Origin: Ignavibacteriales bacterium
GTDB lineage: Bacteria; Bacteroidota; Ignavibacteria; Ignavibacteriales; Ignavibacteriaceae
NCBI GenBank assembly: GCA_003142915.1
Contig: PLNZ01000273.1
Span: forward strand, 1-38,552
Reading direction: 5' to 3'
Length of the DNA: 38,552 nt
Below are positions 24,648-32,019 of the stretch, one piece after another. The first letter of the stretch is position 1; each line of letters starts with the position of its first letter. Both the position numbers and the translations under genes were made by a program. Below the pieces are notes generated by a model. The model saw only the letters and a program-made list of their open reading frames with translations. It was not told the origin of the DNA and ran no database searches.

Positions 24648-25056
24648 ATGACTCTTAAAATATTTGAACTTATAAGCATTATTCTGTCGGATCTGGTCGG
24701 CGGTATGTACTGGGGGCCGTGGCTAGGCTTTGAGTCGGTCGTTTAAAACATTTAAGCCGGAGGTGTTTTTGGATATCGTAGATCGGATGAATAAAAACAT
24801 GGGGCCACTCATGACCATTTTGACGCCGGTTGCCCTATTGTCGATAGTTCCGGTTCTATTTATTTCATACAATCAGCGACCTTTAACTTTCTATTTGTAC
24901 TTAATGGGATTGGTTTTGTTTATCCTTGCCCTGGTTGTAACAGTGATTATTGAAGTTCCTATAGTCAAACAAATCGGTACATGGACGGTTTCGACATTAC
25001 CGCACAACTGGCACACATCAGACGCATTGGTTGGAGAAAAATTATGCTTGAATTGA
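24648..25056 (+). pseudogene. Frameshifted, 3'-truncated DUF1772 (anthrone-oxygenase-like) membrane protein
   Basis: Frame 1 from ATG 24648 reads MTLKIFELISIILSDLVGGM and YWGPWLGFE, then stops at TAA 24744-24746. Frame 2 takes over around 24735 with RSFKTFKPEVFLDIVDRMN and continues through two membrane helices (TILTPVALLSIVPVLFI, LYLMGLVLFILALVVTVII) to VPIVKQIGTWTVSTLPHNW. Together this is a DUF1772-type protein split by one frameshift. The normal C-terminal helix is missing because the frame runs into the recombinase tail at about 25030. A sequencing error could explain the shift, but not the truncation. Confidence 0.65.
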
Positions 25057-25106
25057 AACAGTGGAAAGAATTGAGGGAGAGTTTTTTGCTTAATGCATAG
25101 GAAAAA
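25026..25106 (+). repeat. Recombinase-tail repeat, type B (tail 5)
   Basis: Contains GAATTGAAACA (25050) to GCATAGGAAAAA; translated LELKQWKELRESFLLNA-stop, against TELKHWQELRESFLLNA in tail 4. The upstream part is diverged and TGGTGG appears only as TGGTTGG (25028-25034). It abuts the cut end of the DUF1772 gene. Confidence 0.7.
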
Positions 25107-25219
25107 TTCTTTTTTAATTATTTTCTCCCATACATTATATGTTATGTGTTTGTGTTCCGTTTGGGTTTATGTTTATGGCAAGACGTGAGAGAGTGTTTTT
25201 TTATTTGATTTCTAAAAAA

Positions 25220-26314
25220 TTATCCTTTTGAAACCTTTCTATATTTCGTGCTTCTACCAAGCCCGATTCTTTCTATTTTTTTCAGTTTAAGTAATACTTC
25301 CAATGCCTGTTTGACGGTCGGTCGCGGAATTTTTGTTTCACGGGCAATTTCTCCTGTTCCAGCTGTATTAACATGTTCAAAAAAATCCCAGACTATAAGT
25401 TGTTTTTCTGATAATATTTTCTCTATATTTTCTTTCGACAAAAATTCAATCGCCGTTTTGGATTGCTGCAATAAAATTGTAAAAAAGAAATTGAGCCACG
25501 GAGCAACATCTTCCTTTTTAGTGTGAAAAGTCTTCTGGCTGCGCCTGAGCGCGAGATAATACTCTGCCTTGTTTTCTTCTATGAGTTTTTCGTGGGAAAC
25601 ATAAGGCATATAAAGATAGCCGCTTTGCAACAATAGCAAGTTTGTCAGAATCCTGGAAATTCTACCGTTGCCATCCTGAAAAGGATGAATTTTTAAAAAT
25701 TCAACTAAAAAATTGGCAATCACCAGCAACGGATGATATTTTTTTTGAGCTAACAATAGATTGGTTGATTCTACAAGTTCCATCATTTCTTTCGATGTAA
25801 GATGAGGAGGAGTTGGATTAAAAATTATTCCAACTTCCTTGCCTTGATTGTCATAGGCCACAACTTTATTTTCGCCGAACTTGTATTCACCCAGATGTCT
25901 TTGGTCTTTGTCGGAATATTTTAGAAGCTCCTTATGAAAATGCTTGATTGAGCTTTCACTAAATTTCAAATTTTTCCATGAATTAAAAATGTTTTCCAAA
26001 AGTTCATAATAACCTCTAACTTCTTGTTTGTCTCGATCAGCAAATTTTTGAATTTTTATGCCGCGCATCACTTTCTCAATATCTTCATCTGAAAGCTGCG
26101 CCCCTTCAATGCGAGTGGAGGCACCAGTCGAGGTTATTAAAACAGAACGTTTAAGACGTCCGAGAACTTGCGGATTTAGCTGAGCGCCTGTTATCCAACT
26201 TCCTTTTAATTCATCAATTTTGGCAATCTTTGAAATTATTTCCGTTGGAATTATATTGAGCCGTTTTGAAAATTTCTTTTCAATAACACTGCTTTTTTTC
26301 AATTTTTTGTTCAT
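25220..26314 (-). CDS. Fic-family AMP-transferase-type protein with built-in inhibitory helix
   Basis: A 364-aa protein. The catalytic loop HPFQDGNGRISR is complete (H-P-F-x-D-G-N-G-R). An inhibitory motif S-x3-E-G (STRIEG, S66-E70-G71) lies in the N-terminal domain, making it a class II Fic protein. The C-terminus (KIPRPTVKQALEVLLKLKK) is a winged helix, giving DNA-binding or autoregulatory ability. Fic enzymes transfer AMP or other phosphate groups to protein hydroxyls. It is cargo of the last unit, between a type B and a type A recombinase tail, and its start codon is beside a repeated TATATCCAA operator candidate. Confidence 0.88.
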   Translation of the reverse strand: MNKKLKKSSVIEKKFSKRLNIIPTEIISKIAKIDELKGSWITGAQLNPQVLGRLKRSVLITSTGASTRIEGAQLSDEDIEKVMRGIKIQKFADRDKQEVRGYYELLENIFNSWKNLKFSESSIKHFHKELLKYSDKDQRHLGEYKFGENKVVAYDNQGKEVGIIFNPTPPHLTSKEMMELVESTNLLLAQKKYHPLLVIANFLVEFLKIHPFQDGNGRISRILTNLLLLQSGYLYMPYVSHEKLIEENKAEYYLALRRSQKTFHTKKEDVAPWLNFFFTILLQQSKTAIEFLSKENIEKILSEKQLIVWDFFEHVNTAGTGEIARETKIPRPTVKQALEVLLKLKKIERIGLGRSTKYRKVSKG

Positions 26315-26319
26315 AATAA

Positions 26320-26353
26320 TTGGATATAATTAACTATATCCAATTATATCCAA
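26320..26353 (-). promoter_or_regulatory. Fic promoter operator: three TATATCCAA half-sites
   Basis: TTGGATATA (26320-26328), inverted TATATCCAA (26335-26343) and a direct repeat TATATCCAA (26345-26353) immediately upstream of the Fic start. It would suit autoregulation by the protein's own C-terminal winged helix. Confidence 0.55.
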
Positions 26354-26477
26354 TTAAACTATTGCCGTCAAATATGGTAATAATAAAAAGTAAAGTAAAG
26401 GGTCAGTAAAGAAATAAATATTCTAAATATTTTTAAAGGCAATAGAAAAAAGAGGCTTATGTAAGCCATAAAACGAT

Positions 26478-26629
26478 TGGTGGGCTTTGCGTTCACCCAT
26501 TGGAACCAGCTTTTGGCTGAATTGCGCGAATGGGAGAAAATAAAACAAGGTTTTGAACTTGTTTTATAGGAAAAATCCACAAATCAAGAACTGTTTTATT
26601 ATATACTGTCAAAATAAAATCGGCAAGGA
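26478..26629 (+). repeat. Recombinase-tail repeat, tail 6 (type A), right end of the array
   Basis: A 152-bp copy from TGGTGG to AAATCGGCAAGGA, same length as tails 0-3. Left flank (GTAAGCCATAAAACGAT) is unlike any other, so TGGTGG is again the junction. GGCTTATG-TAAGCC forms a hairpin just left. It is the last copy seen; it ends the array. Confidence 0.8.
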
Positions 26630-26651
26630 AGCACTGATTTAAACAAATAAA

Positions 26652-26683
26652 GACGGGCTGTCCTATCGTGAATCAGTCCGTTT
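26652..26683 (+). terminator. Terminator at the right end of the array
   Basis: GACGGGCTGTCC...TCAGTCCGTTTC. Stem changes relative to the other copies keep pairing (G-U in place of G-C), followed by TTTAAAG. The stretch 26684-26964 to the next gene has no recognisable gene and should contain the promoter of the RiPP-type operon; no clear -35/-10 pair stood out. Confidence 0.65.
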
Positions 26684-26964
26684 CTTTAAAGAGAATTTAT
26701 AGTCAGTATCCCGCACAAATCGATAACACTATTGAGGGTGAATGACTCCCATCAGAATCGTTTATGATTTCCGTGCTAATTATGATATGTGGAATAAAAT
26801 TTGGATTTTGTATTCTATAAAGTGATGAGGATAACAGATAAATATTTGAACTTTTGTAACACTATTGAGAAAATAAGCCGTAACCTGTTGCATTGGGTAA
26901 AATAGGTCGACGCGTCTTAAAAATTTTATGTTATCCCAAATATAAATTTGCTGAAGTGAGCTTA

Positions 26965-27993
26965 ATGTTAGACAATTCTGAATTAGATCATCAAAAGGAG
27001 TTCTATTTTCAATGGCATATTACAAATAGATGCAATCTGAGATGTAAGCACTGTTATCATGATAATTATCAAGAAATTGGACTCGATACATCGCAATTAT
27101 TAAAGATTGGTGAACATTTATGTGACGCAATTAAAAATTGGGGCAAAATTGGATCTTTTAGCATTACTGGCGGAGAGCCTTTTATGAGAAAAGATGATGT
27201 TATGCAATTACTCGATTTTTTTGATAATAGAGAAGAGATAGGGCATATTGATATTTTAACAAATGGAACATTAATTGATCAGGGAATTATAAACGATTTA
27301 AAACGATTTAAAAAAATTAGAAGAATCCAGTTTTCTTTAGAAGGACTTGAAGAAACTAATGATAAAATACGAGGCAACGGTTCATTTGATGTGATTACTA
27401 GTAAAATTAAACAACTAACAATGTGCGGATTAAAAACAAGTGTTATGATGACCATTGCAAAATATAATAAAGATGAGGTCATCCCCTTGGCGGAAAAGTT
27501 AGCAGAAGTCGGTGTTGAATCTTTTATTCTGGACAGATTTATCCCCGAAGGACAAAGTGCGGATATGAAAAAATCAGTCTTAGATTCGACTGAAATCAAA
27601 GAAATATATCAAAAATGTTATTCCTATTTCAAAAATACATTAAAGCCAAGAATGCTTTTATACAGAACTCTATTTTGTCTGCTAAATCCTGAAGACAAAC
27701 ATATTGGTGCAATATGCTCTGTCGGTAACAATGCTTTAACAATAATGCCTAATGGTGATGTTTTCCCATGTAGGCGTTTACCCATTAAATTAGGAAATAT
27801 ACTAAAAAATAGTGTTTATGAAATTTGGTATACTCATCCACTCCTGTGGGAGTTCCGAGATCCGAATAATTTAAAAGGAAAATGCAAACATTGCGAATAT
27901 ATTCCTGTTTGCAGAGGATGCAGGGCTTTTGCCTATGCCATAACTGGTGATTATTTTGAAGCTGATCCTCAATGTTGGAAGGACAATAATTGA
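26965..27993 (+). CDS. Radical SAM/SPASM peptide maturase
   Basis: About 342 aa from ATG 26965 (MLDNSELDHQ). A TTG at 26893 would add 24 residues without clear homology. The radical SAM motif CNLRCKHC (C23, C27, C30) is followed by a GGEPF SAM-binding motif. The C-terminal SPASM region has many Cys (CSVGNNALTIM, CRR, CKHCEYIPVCRGCRAFAY, CW) for one or two auxiliary Fe-S clusters. This architecture modifies ribosomal peptides (PqqE, sactipeptide and ranthipeptide enzymes). The next gene is PqqD-like and the third encodes a Cys-rich small peptide, so it probably modifies that peptide. Confidence 0.9.
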   Translation: MLDNSELDHQKEFYFQWHITNRCNLRCKHCYHDNYQEIGLDTSQLLKIGEHLCDAIKNWGKIGSFSITGGEPFMRKDDVMQLLDFFDNREEIGHIDILTNGTLIDQGIINDLKRFKKIRRIQFSLEGLEETNDKIRGNGSFDVITSKIKQLTMCGLKTSVMMTIAKYNKDEVIPLAEKLAEVGVESFILDRFIPEGQSADMKKSVLDSTEIKEIYQKCYSYFKNTLKPRMLLYRTLFCLLNPEDKHIGAICSVGNNALTIMPNGDVFPCRRLPIKLGNILKNSVYEIWYTHPLLWEFRDPNNLKGKCKHCEYIPVCRGCRAFAYAITGDYFEADPQCWKDNN

Positions 27994-28262
27994 ATATTGA
28001 ACTGTCTGAAGAAGTTTATTTAAAACATGATGAGGGAACTGATTGTTATTATCTTTTCTGTATCAGTAGCGGTAAGCATTTCAGCTTGAATAAAACAAGT
28101 TACAAGATTCTAATGCTTTTAAAAATGGGCAAAGATAAACAAGAGATTGCAGAATTTTTATCAAACCATTATAATATTACTTTAGATCTCTGTAAAAAAG
28201 ATATAGATGAGCTAATAGATGTTTTGCAAGAAAATAACTTATTGACAAATAAGGAGATTTAA
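27990..28262 (+). CDS. PqqD-like RiPP recognition element
   Basis: A 90-aa protein with the PqqD fold pattern (YLKHDEGTDCYYLFCIS, SGKHFSLNKTSYKILMLLKM, followed by helical C-terminus). Such RRE proteins bind the leader of a precursor peptide and present it to the modifying enzyme. The start is TTG, overlapping the TGA of the radical SAM gene by two bases (TTGA); no upstream ATG is possible. A small peptide whose leader contains a Y-x2-P-x-I motif follows 5 bp downstream. Confidence 0.85.
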   Translation: MNIELSEEVYLKHDEGTDCYYLFCISSGKHFSLNKTSYKILMLLKMGKDKQEIAEFLSNHYNITLDLCKKDIDELIDVLQENNLLTNKEI

Positions 28263-28266
28263 ATTC

Positions 28267-28428
28267 ATGAAAAAACTTAAAGAAGGAAAGATTAAAACAA
28301 AGGACACCGATTATATCAAACCAGCAATTAAGCTGGAGAAAAACATGACATTCATGTTTGAAGCAATAAAAAAATCAAATTCTAAATTAACTTGCAGACA
28401 ATGCTCATCTTGCCATGGCTGCAGATAA
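28267..28428 (+). CDS. Candidate RiPP precursor peptide, Cys-rich C-terminus
   Basis: A 53-aa gene, too short for ordinary gene calling. The leader is Lys-rich (MKKLKEGKIKTKDTDYIKPA) and contains YIKPAI, the Y-x2-P-x-I/L motif that RRE/PqqD-type proteins recognise in lasso and related leaders. The C-terminus is LTCRQCSSCHGCR, with four Cys in ten residues, a plausible core for thioether or disulfide formation. It lies 5 bp after the PqqD-like gene and its last 14 bases overlap the start of the next gene. Cleavage site and final product are unknown. Confidence 0.75.
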   Translation: MKKLKEGKIKTKDTDYIKPAIKLEKNMTFMFEAIKKSNSKLTCRQCSSCHGCR

Positions 28429-29254
28429 CAATCAAAGAGTAAATAAACTATACTCTGCATTAATTAATATAATCTATGACTTTCTTGACCGCCGCTTGCC
28501 ATTAAGAAGAATTATCATTGTTGCTTCACTTTTAAAAGACTGTAATATTGTAATACCAACTTGCGATAAAATTCAAAACCGTCTTGTTAGAAAACAAAAT
28601 GATGACGGTGGTTGGGTTGATTGTGAAGACACTGCATGGTCGCTTTTTTATCTTTCAGACATAGAAAAATATGAAAATAAATTTAAAAATGGAATGCTAT
28701 GGCTTGAATCTGAAAGAAATAAAAAAAAAGGATGGGGCTTTTGCAAAAGAGATCAACCTTGTATTCCTATCACTGCGCAAATCTTGTACTTTCTTTCACA
28801 TTATCATTTAAATCATGAGGCATGTAAGTGGCTAGAAAAGGAATGGAGGAAAGATATTTTATCCCCATTCAAGCTCAATTACAAAGCTGCATGGTATTTA
28901 CTTGCTTATAAGAATCACGTGCACACGAAATTGCTTTCTGAAGAATTATTTAATGAAACCATTCATTACTTAGTTAAAGAGCAGAGAAATGATGGAGGTT
29001 GGGGGCCTTGGAAAAATCATCCAGCGCAAAGTGATTGCTTTATTACAGGTATCTGTATGGGCGCTCTTGCTCTTTCATATTCACTGAATAAAGATAAAAT
29101 AATTATTAAGTCTTTAAGAAAAGGGATTCCTTGGGTTGAGAATAATCAACTAAATAATGGTTTATTCCCAACGCACTATATTGAAGAAGGTTCGTCTTGG
29201 ATATTTTGGGGATGGAGCAAAACAATGGATGTGCTTAATGGATGCAGTTTATGA
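28415..29254 (+). CDS. Alpha/alpha-toroid protein with QW-type repeats (terpene cyclase/prenyltransferase fold)
   Basis: A 279-aa protein with repeats of the squalene-hopene cyclase/prenyltransferase type: VRKQNDDGGWVDCEDTAWSL, RNKKKGWGF...ITAQILYFL, and KEQRNDGGWGPW...CFITGICMGAL. The full-length terpene-cyclase acidic catalytic motif (DxDD) is not seen. Its start overlaps the precursor peptide by 14 nt, so the two are coupled. The toroid fold is also used by proteins that bind lipids or peptides, so it may shape or bind the precursor; direct chemistry is unproven. Confidence 0.75.
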   Translation: MAADNNQRVNKLYSALINIIYDFLDRRLPLRRIIIVASLLKDCNIVIPTCDKIQNRLVRKQNDDGGWVDCEDTAWSLFYLSDIEKYENKFKNGMLWLESERNKKKGWGFCKRDQPCIPITAQILYFLSHYHLNHEACKWLEKEWRKDILSPFKLNYKAAWYLLAYKNHVHTKLLSEELFNETIHYLVKEQRNDGGWGPWKNHPAQSDCFITGICMGALALSYSLNKDKIIIKSLRKGIPWVENNQLNNGLFPTHYIEEGSSWIFWGWSKTMDVLNGCSL

Positions 29255-30336
29255 AGATATTATTGATTGGTAAATATCCACCATTGCAGGGTGGAATATC
29301 ATCAAAAACCTACTGGTTATACAGATATCTTGAGAAGAAAGGTTTTGAATTCAGAATAGTAACCGTGGCAGCAGATGCTTACACTATAAATAAATACCAT
29401 AACGATCCAAATGTAACCGTCGTAAATGAGAAAAAATCACCTTGGCATATACCGGAAACAGATCTACTGGATGATAGATTAATTAATGAAGCCAAAAAGA
29501 TAGCGCTTGATTTCTGCCCAGACTTGATTGAAACAAACTACTTATGGCCTTTCTGTAAAGATGCACTTTTGATTTCTAAAATATTAAAAAAACCACTACT
29601 TATCCGACATGCCGGAAGTGATATTATAAAATTTAGCAAGGATAAGGAATACCTCGAGATTATGGAAAGCTATTTCAGTCATGCATCTGCAATAGCTACA
29701 AACAGTACGTCTGTTAAACTTGTTAATAAATTATGTGGCTTCGATAGCAAGACTTTTCTTATGCAACGATACATACCTGATCCGTCAATTTTCAAACATA
29801 TCGAATCTGAAAAGCCTTTTCATATATTATTTACAGGAAAAATTAATTATCATTGGCAACACAAGGGCTTATTGTTATTGCTGGAGATCATTAAAGAACA
29901 TAAGCTTAAGGCTCTTTTTGTTATTGGCGGGCTTTATAAGAACAAATTGCTGGAGGAAATATCTTTTAATGGCATTGATGAGCTCATTCATATCTCGGAG
30001 TTTGTACCACCCGAAAACATGCCTCTGATTTATAACTCATGTAAATTTGTATGGGCATGGGAAGAAGAAGGGAACGTAGAAGACTTCCCCAATATTATTT
30101 GGGAGTCACTTTACAGTGGTACTTCTTGTATCGTAAACTCTGCATTTGCCGCAAAACTAAGAAATGAAAAAATACCAGAATGTTTTTCTAGTCTCATTAG
30201 AAATTTTGATGCACATAACATCATGGGATTTGAATTCACTATTCAAAAAAAAGATGTTGAATGTAACCATATAAAAGATGATTTATTTAACAAATACGTT
30301 TATGATAATATCAATCTTTATACCAACATAACATAG
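29251..30336 (+). CDS. Glycosyltransferase family 4-like protein
   Basis: About 361 aa starting MKILLIGKYPPLQGGISSKT, the typical GT4 N-terminus; this ATG overlaps the previous stop (ATGA), so it is preferred to an ATG three codons upstream. Two Rossmann-like halves: N-terminal acceptor domain with PLLIRHAGSDIIKF, C-terminal donor domain with FHILFTGKINYHW, HISEFVPPENMPLIYNSCKF and a WEEEGNVEDFPNIIWESLYSG loop. It could glycosylate the modified peptide or a lipid carrier. Confident fold, unknown substrate. Confidence 0.85.
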   Translation: MKILLIGKYPPLQGGISSKTYWLYRYLEKKGFEFRIVTVAADAYTINKYHNDPNVTVVNEKKSPWHIPETDLLDDRLINEAKKIALDFCPDLIETNYLWPFCKDALLISKILKKPLLIRHAGSDIIKFSKDKEYLEIMESYFSHASAIATNSTSVKLVNKLCGFDSKTFLMQRYIPDPSIFKHIESEKPFHILFTGKINYHWQHKGLLLLLEIIKEHKLKALFVIGGLYKNKLLEEISFNGIDELIHISEFVPPENMPLIYNSCKFVWAWEEEGNVEDFPNIIWESLYSGTSCIVNSAFAAKLRNEKIPECFSSLIRNFDAHNIMGFEFTIQKKDVECNHIKDDLFNKYVYDNINLYTNIT

Positions 30337-30350
30337 AAATGTAGATAATT

Positions 30351-31535
30351 ATGATCTTATCACATATTTTCACTAATGACATTGGACCGGGTATGTTGTT
30401 TAATGTACCTGATCACCCTGTAAATGTTATGTTAGACATCACGAATGATTGTAACAATCGGTGCATTTATTGTTATAACCCTGATAGCTCAATTGGCCAT
30501 GGTGGCTCGCCTGATCCAAATAATCTAAAAAAAATTGTGTCCATTCTCGGATTGTCAGGTACAAAGGAGATTCTCTATTTAGGCGGTGAGCCGTTTTCTT
30601 TACCTGCTTTCATTGAAATATTAGAGACAGGTAGGAAATACAATATTTTCCAACGCACTGTCAGTAATGGCAGCTTCTTAACAGATACGTATATATGTCG
30701 TGATTTTAAAGAGAAAGGCCTTGATGAGGTTGGAATATCTTTTCACTCTTCTGATGAAGCAGTCCATGATAGGATTACCAACAGAAAGGGTTCATTTCAA
30801 GAGGCTGTATTAAGTCTCCAAAATTGCATATTAGCTGGAATATCGTCATTCATTCAATACTCACCTAATCGATTTAATTCATCCCGCGATATTCTGAAGC
30901 TTGCAGAATATATAAAAATACTTTTCGGTGACGAGGTTAAATATTTCGATATCAACAGATTGCTGCCTATAGGACGAGGACAGAAGGCACAATCCGTATT
31001 TCTTGAAAACGATGAATGGTTTGAGTTTCTAGTACAAGCTGCAATGCTAAGAAGATATGGGTTTGATGTTCATGCAGAATTGACACCTTTCTGCTGGATA
31101 AATCATAAAGCAAAAGAAAACAACATTTCAGCTAATACGCTAAATGAAGTCTACAAAATGAATCGTGGTTGCTATATGTGGATTGCGCAACTGGCTCTCG
31201 ATTATAATGGCGGAATTAAATTCTGCCCTACCGGTCCAGCAGTTGGTCCGTCGATAATTGATGTTAAATGGCCTAGCTTTTGGAAGACATGGGAGGAGTT
31301 TAAGAGGTACCGTAGCTTTTTATGGAATGATAAATGTGTTGATTTCGATACAAAAAATGCTTGTTCTTTTTTTTATCAGTGTCTTGGAGGATGTAAATAT
31401 TCAAAAGGTACGCCTTATCAAATGGATCATTACACAATAGGTCTACAAAATAATTTAAATGAGGAGTATAAAAATGAAAAAATCATCAAAGACAAACAGA
31501 GTTATAATTCTGAAGGGGTCACCTGGTGTCGGTAA
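30351..31535 (+). CDS. Second radical SAM protein, SPASM-like
   Basis: A 394-aa enzyme with CNNRCIYC (C34, C38, C41), a GGEPFSLPAF SAM-binding region, and C-terminal Cys clusters (CYMWIAQLALDYNGGIKFCP, CSFFYQCLGGCKYSKG) for auxiliary clusters. It differs from the first radical SAM and may act on another residue or on the partner enzyme. The tail overlaps the P-loop kinase gene by 62 nt, longer than the other overlaps; a late frameshift in the 3' end is possible. Same plus-strand operon. Confidence 0.85.
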   Translation: MILSHIFTNDIGPGMLFNVPDHPVNVMLDITNDCNNRCIYCYNPDSSIGHGGSPDPNNLKKIVSILGLSGTKEILYLGGEPFSLPAFIEILETGRKYNIFQRTVSNGSFLTDTYICRDFKEKGLDEVGISFHSSDEAVHDRITNRKGSFQEAVLSLQNCILAGISSFIQYSPNRFNSSRDILKLAEYIKILFGDEVKYFDINRLLPIGRGQKAQSVFLENDEWFEFLVQAAMLRRYGFDVHAELTPFCWINHKAKENNISANTLNEVYKMNRGCYMWIAQLALDYNGGIKFCPTGPAVGPSIIDVKWPSFWKTWEEFKRYRSFLWNDKCVDFDTKNACSFFYQCLGGCKYSKGTPYQMDHYTIGLQNNLNEEYKNEKIIKDKQSYNSEGVTWCR

Positions 31536-32019
31536 GTCATTTACAGCGCGCAAACTTGTTTCGCAACTCAAAAGTAAGAAAATCGCACTTATTTCCATTG
31601 ATGAATTACTCCACATCGATCAGCGCAATCTTTGTGAAGACAAACTGAAACTAGCTAAGTATAATGCAGCAATTCTTACGCGAAGTTTTCTAAGTGATAA
31701 ATTTGATATCATTATTGAATATACATTTGATATTCCGCAGCACTTAGAATTTCTGATTGACAAAATTAAGCATAGCCATGTGGACATATTACCCAAGTCG
31801 GATATTCATATTTTTCATCTTACGGCAAAGTTTACTGAAGTAAAGAAACGCAATAAGACAAGAAGAGATGGTACGGATCCCTTGCCGGATATTATCCTTG
31901 AGAAACTATATAAATCTTGCGAGAAAACTGCCGGAAAGGTTAAAGATGAAATCATAATAGAATCTGACAAAATATCATTAAAGCAAGTCGTCGATCAGAT
32001 CATGGGCAACTTGAAATGA
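31474..32019 (+). CDS. P-loop kinase-like protein
   Basis: A 181-aa protein. ATG 31474 follows a GAGGAG ribosome site and is chosen over an in-frame ATG five codons earlier. Walker A is GSPGVGKS (residues 15-22). IISIDELL and EYTF carry acidic residues at Walker B-like positions, and KKRNKTRRDGTDP resembles the lid of small AAA_33/zeta-toxin-like kinases. The substrate is unknown; a nucleotide, nucleoside or small alcohol is typical. It overlaps the PHP gene by an ATGA. Confidence 0.7.
   Translation: MKKSSKTNRVIILKGSPGVGKSFTARKLVSQLKSKKIALISIDELLHIDQRNLCEDKLKLAKYNAAILTRSFLSDKFDIIIEYTFDIPQHLEFLIDKIKHSHVDILPKSDIHIFHLTAKFTEVKKRNKTRRDGTDPLPDIILEKLYKSCEKTAGKVKDEIIIESDKISLKQVVDQIMGNLK

Larger units (their letters stand above)
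19162..26477. mobile_element. Cassette 5 (large, possibly two fused units)
   Basis: Starts with a type B tail and runs to the TGGTGG at 26478. It carries MarR, a small membrane protein, an MFS remnant, two ABC exporter subunits and a broken DUF1772 gene, then a second type B tail at about 25026, then the Fic gene. It has no L block and no small ORF. The internal tail suggests two units (19162 to about 25035; about 25035 to 26477). Confidence 0.55.
14271..26683. mobile_element. Serine-recombinase gene-cassette array
   Basis: Starting inside the recombinase gene, four units of about 1.0-1.4 kb and one of about 7.3 kb are each delimited by TGGTGG and a recombinase tail. Units 1-4 have one layout: tail (plus), cargo gene (minus), 69-bp promoter block, small acidic ORF (plus), short hairpin, next TGGTGG. 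It resembles an integron, with recombinase gene, adjacent attachment point and ordered cassettes, but uses a serine recombinase, and each cassette brings a replacement 3' end for the recombinase gene. Recombination activity is inferred from repeat structure. Confidence 0.75.

Noticed and set aside
26368..26580. Minus-strand 70-aa ORF over the last recombinase tail
   Set aside because: It arises from antisense reading of the repeat; the plus-strand tail frame is the conserved one.
14271..26683. Classical integron with attC sites
   Set aside because: The recombinase is a serine type with YVRVS and a zinc ribbon, not IntI, and the repeats lack the attC R-box layout.
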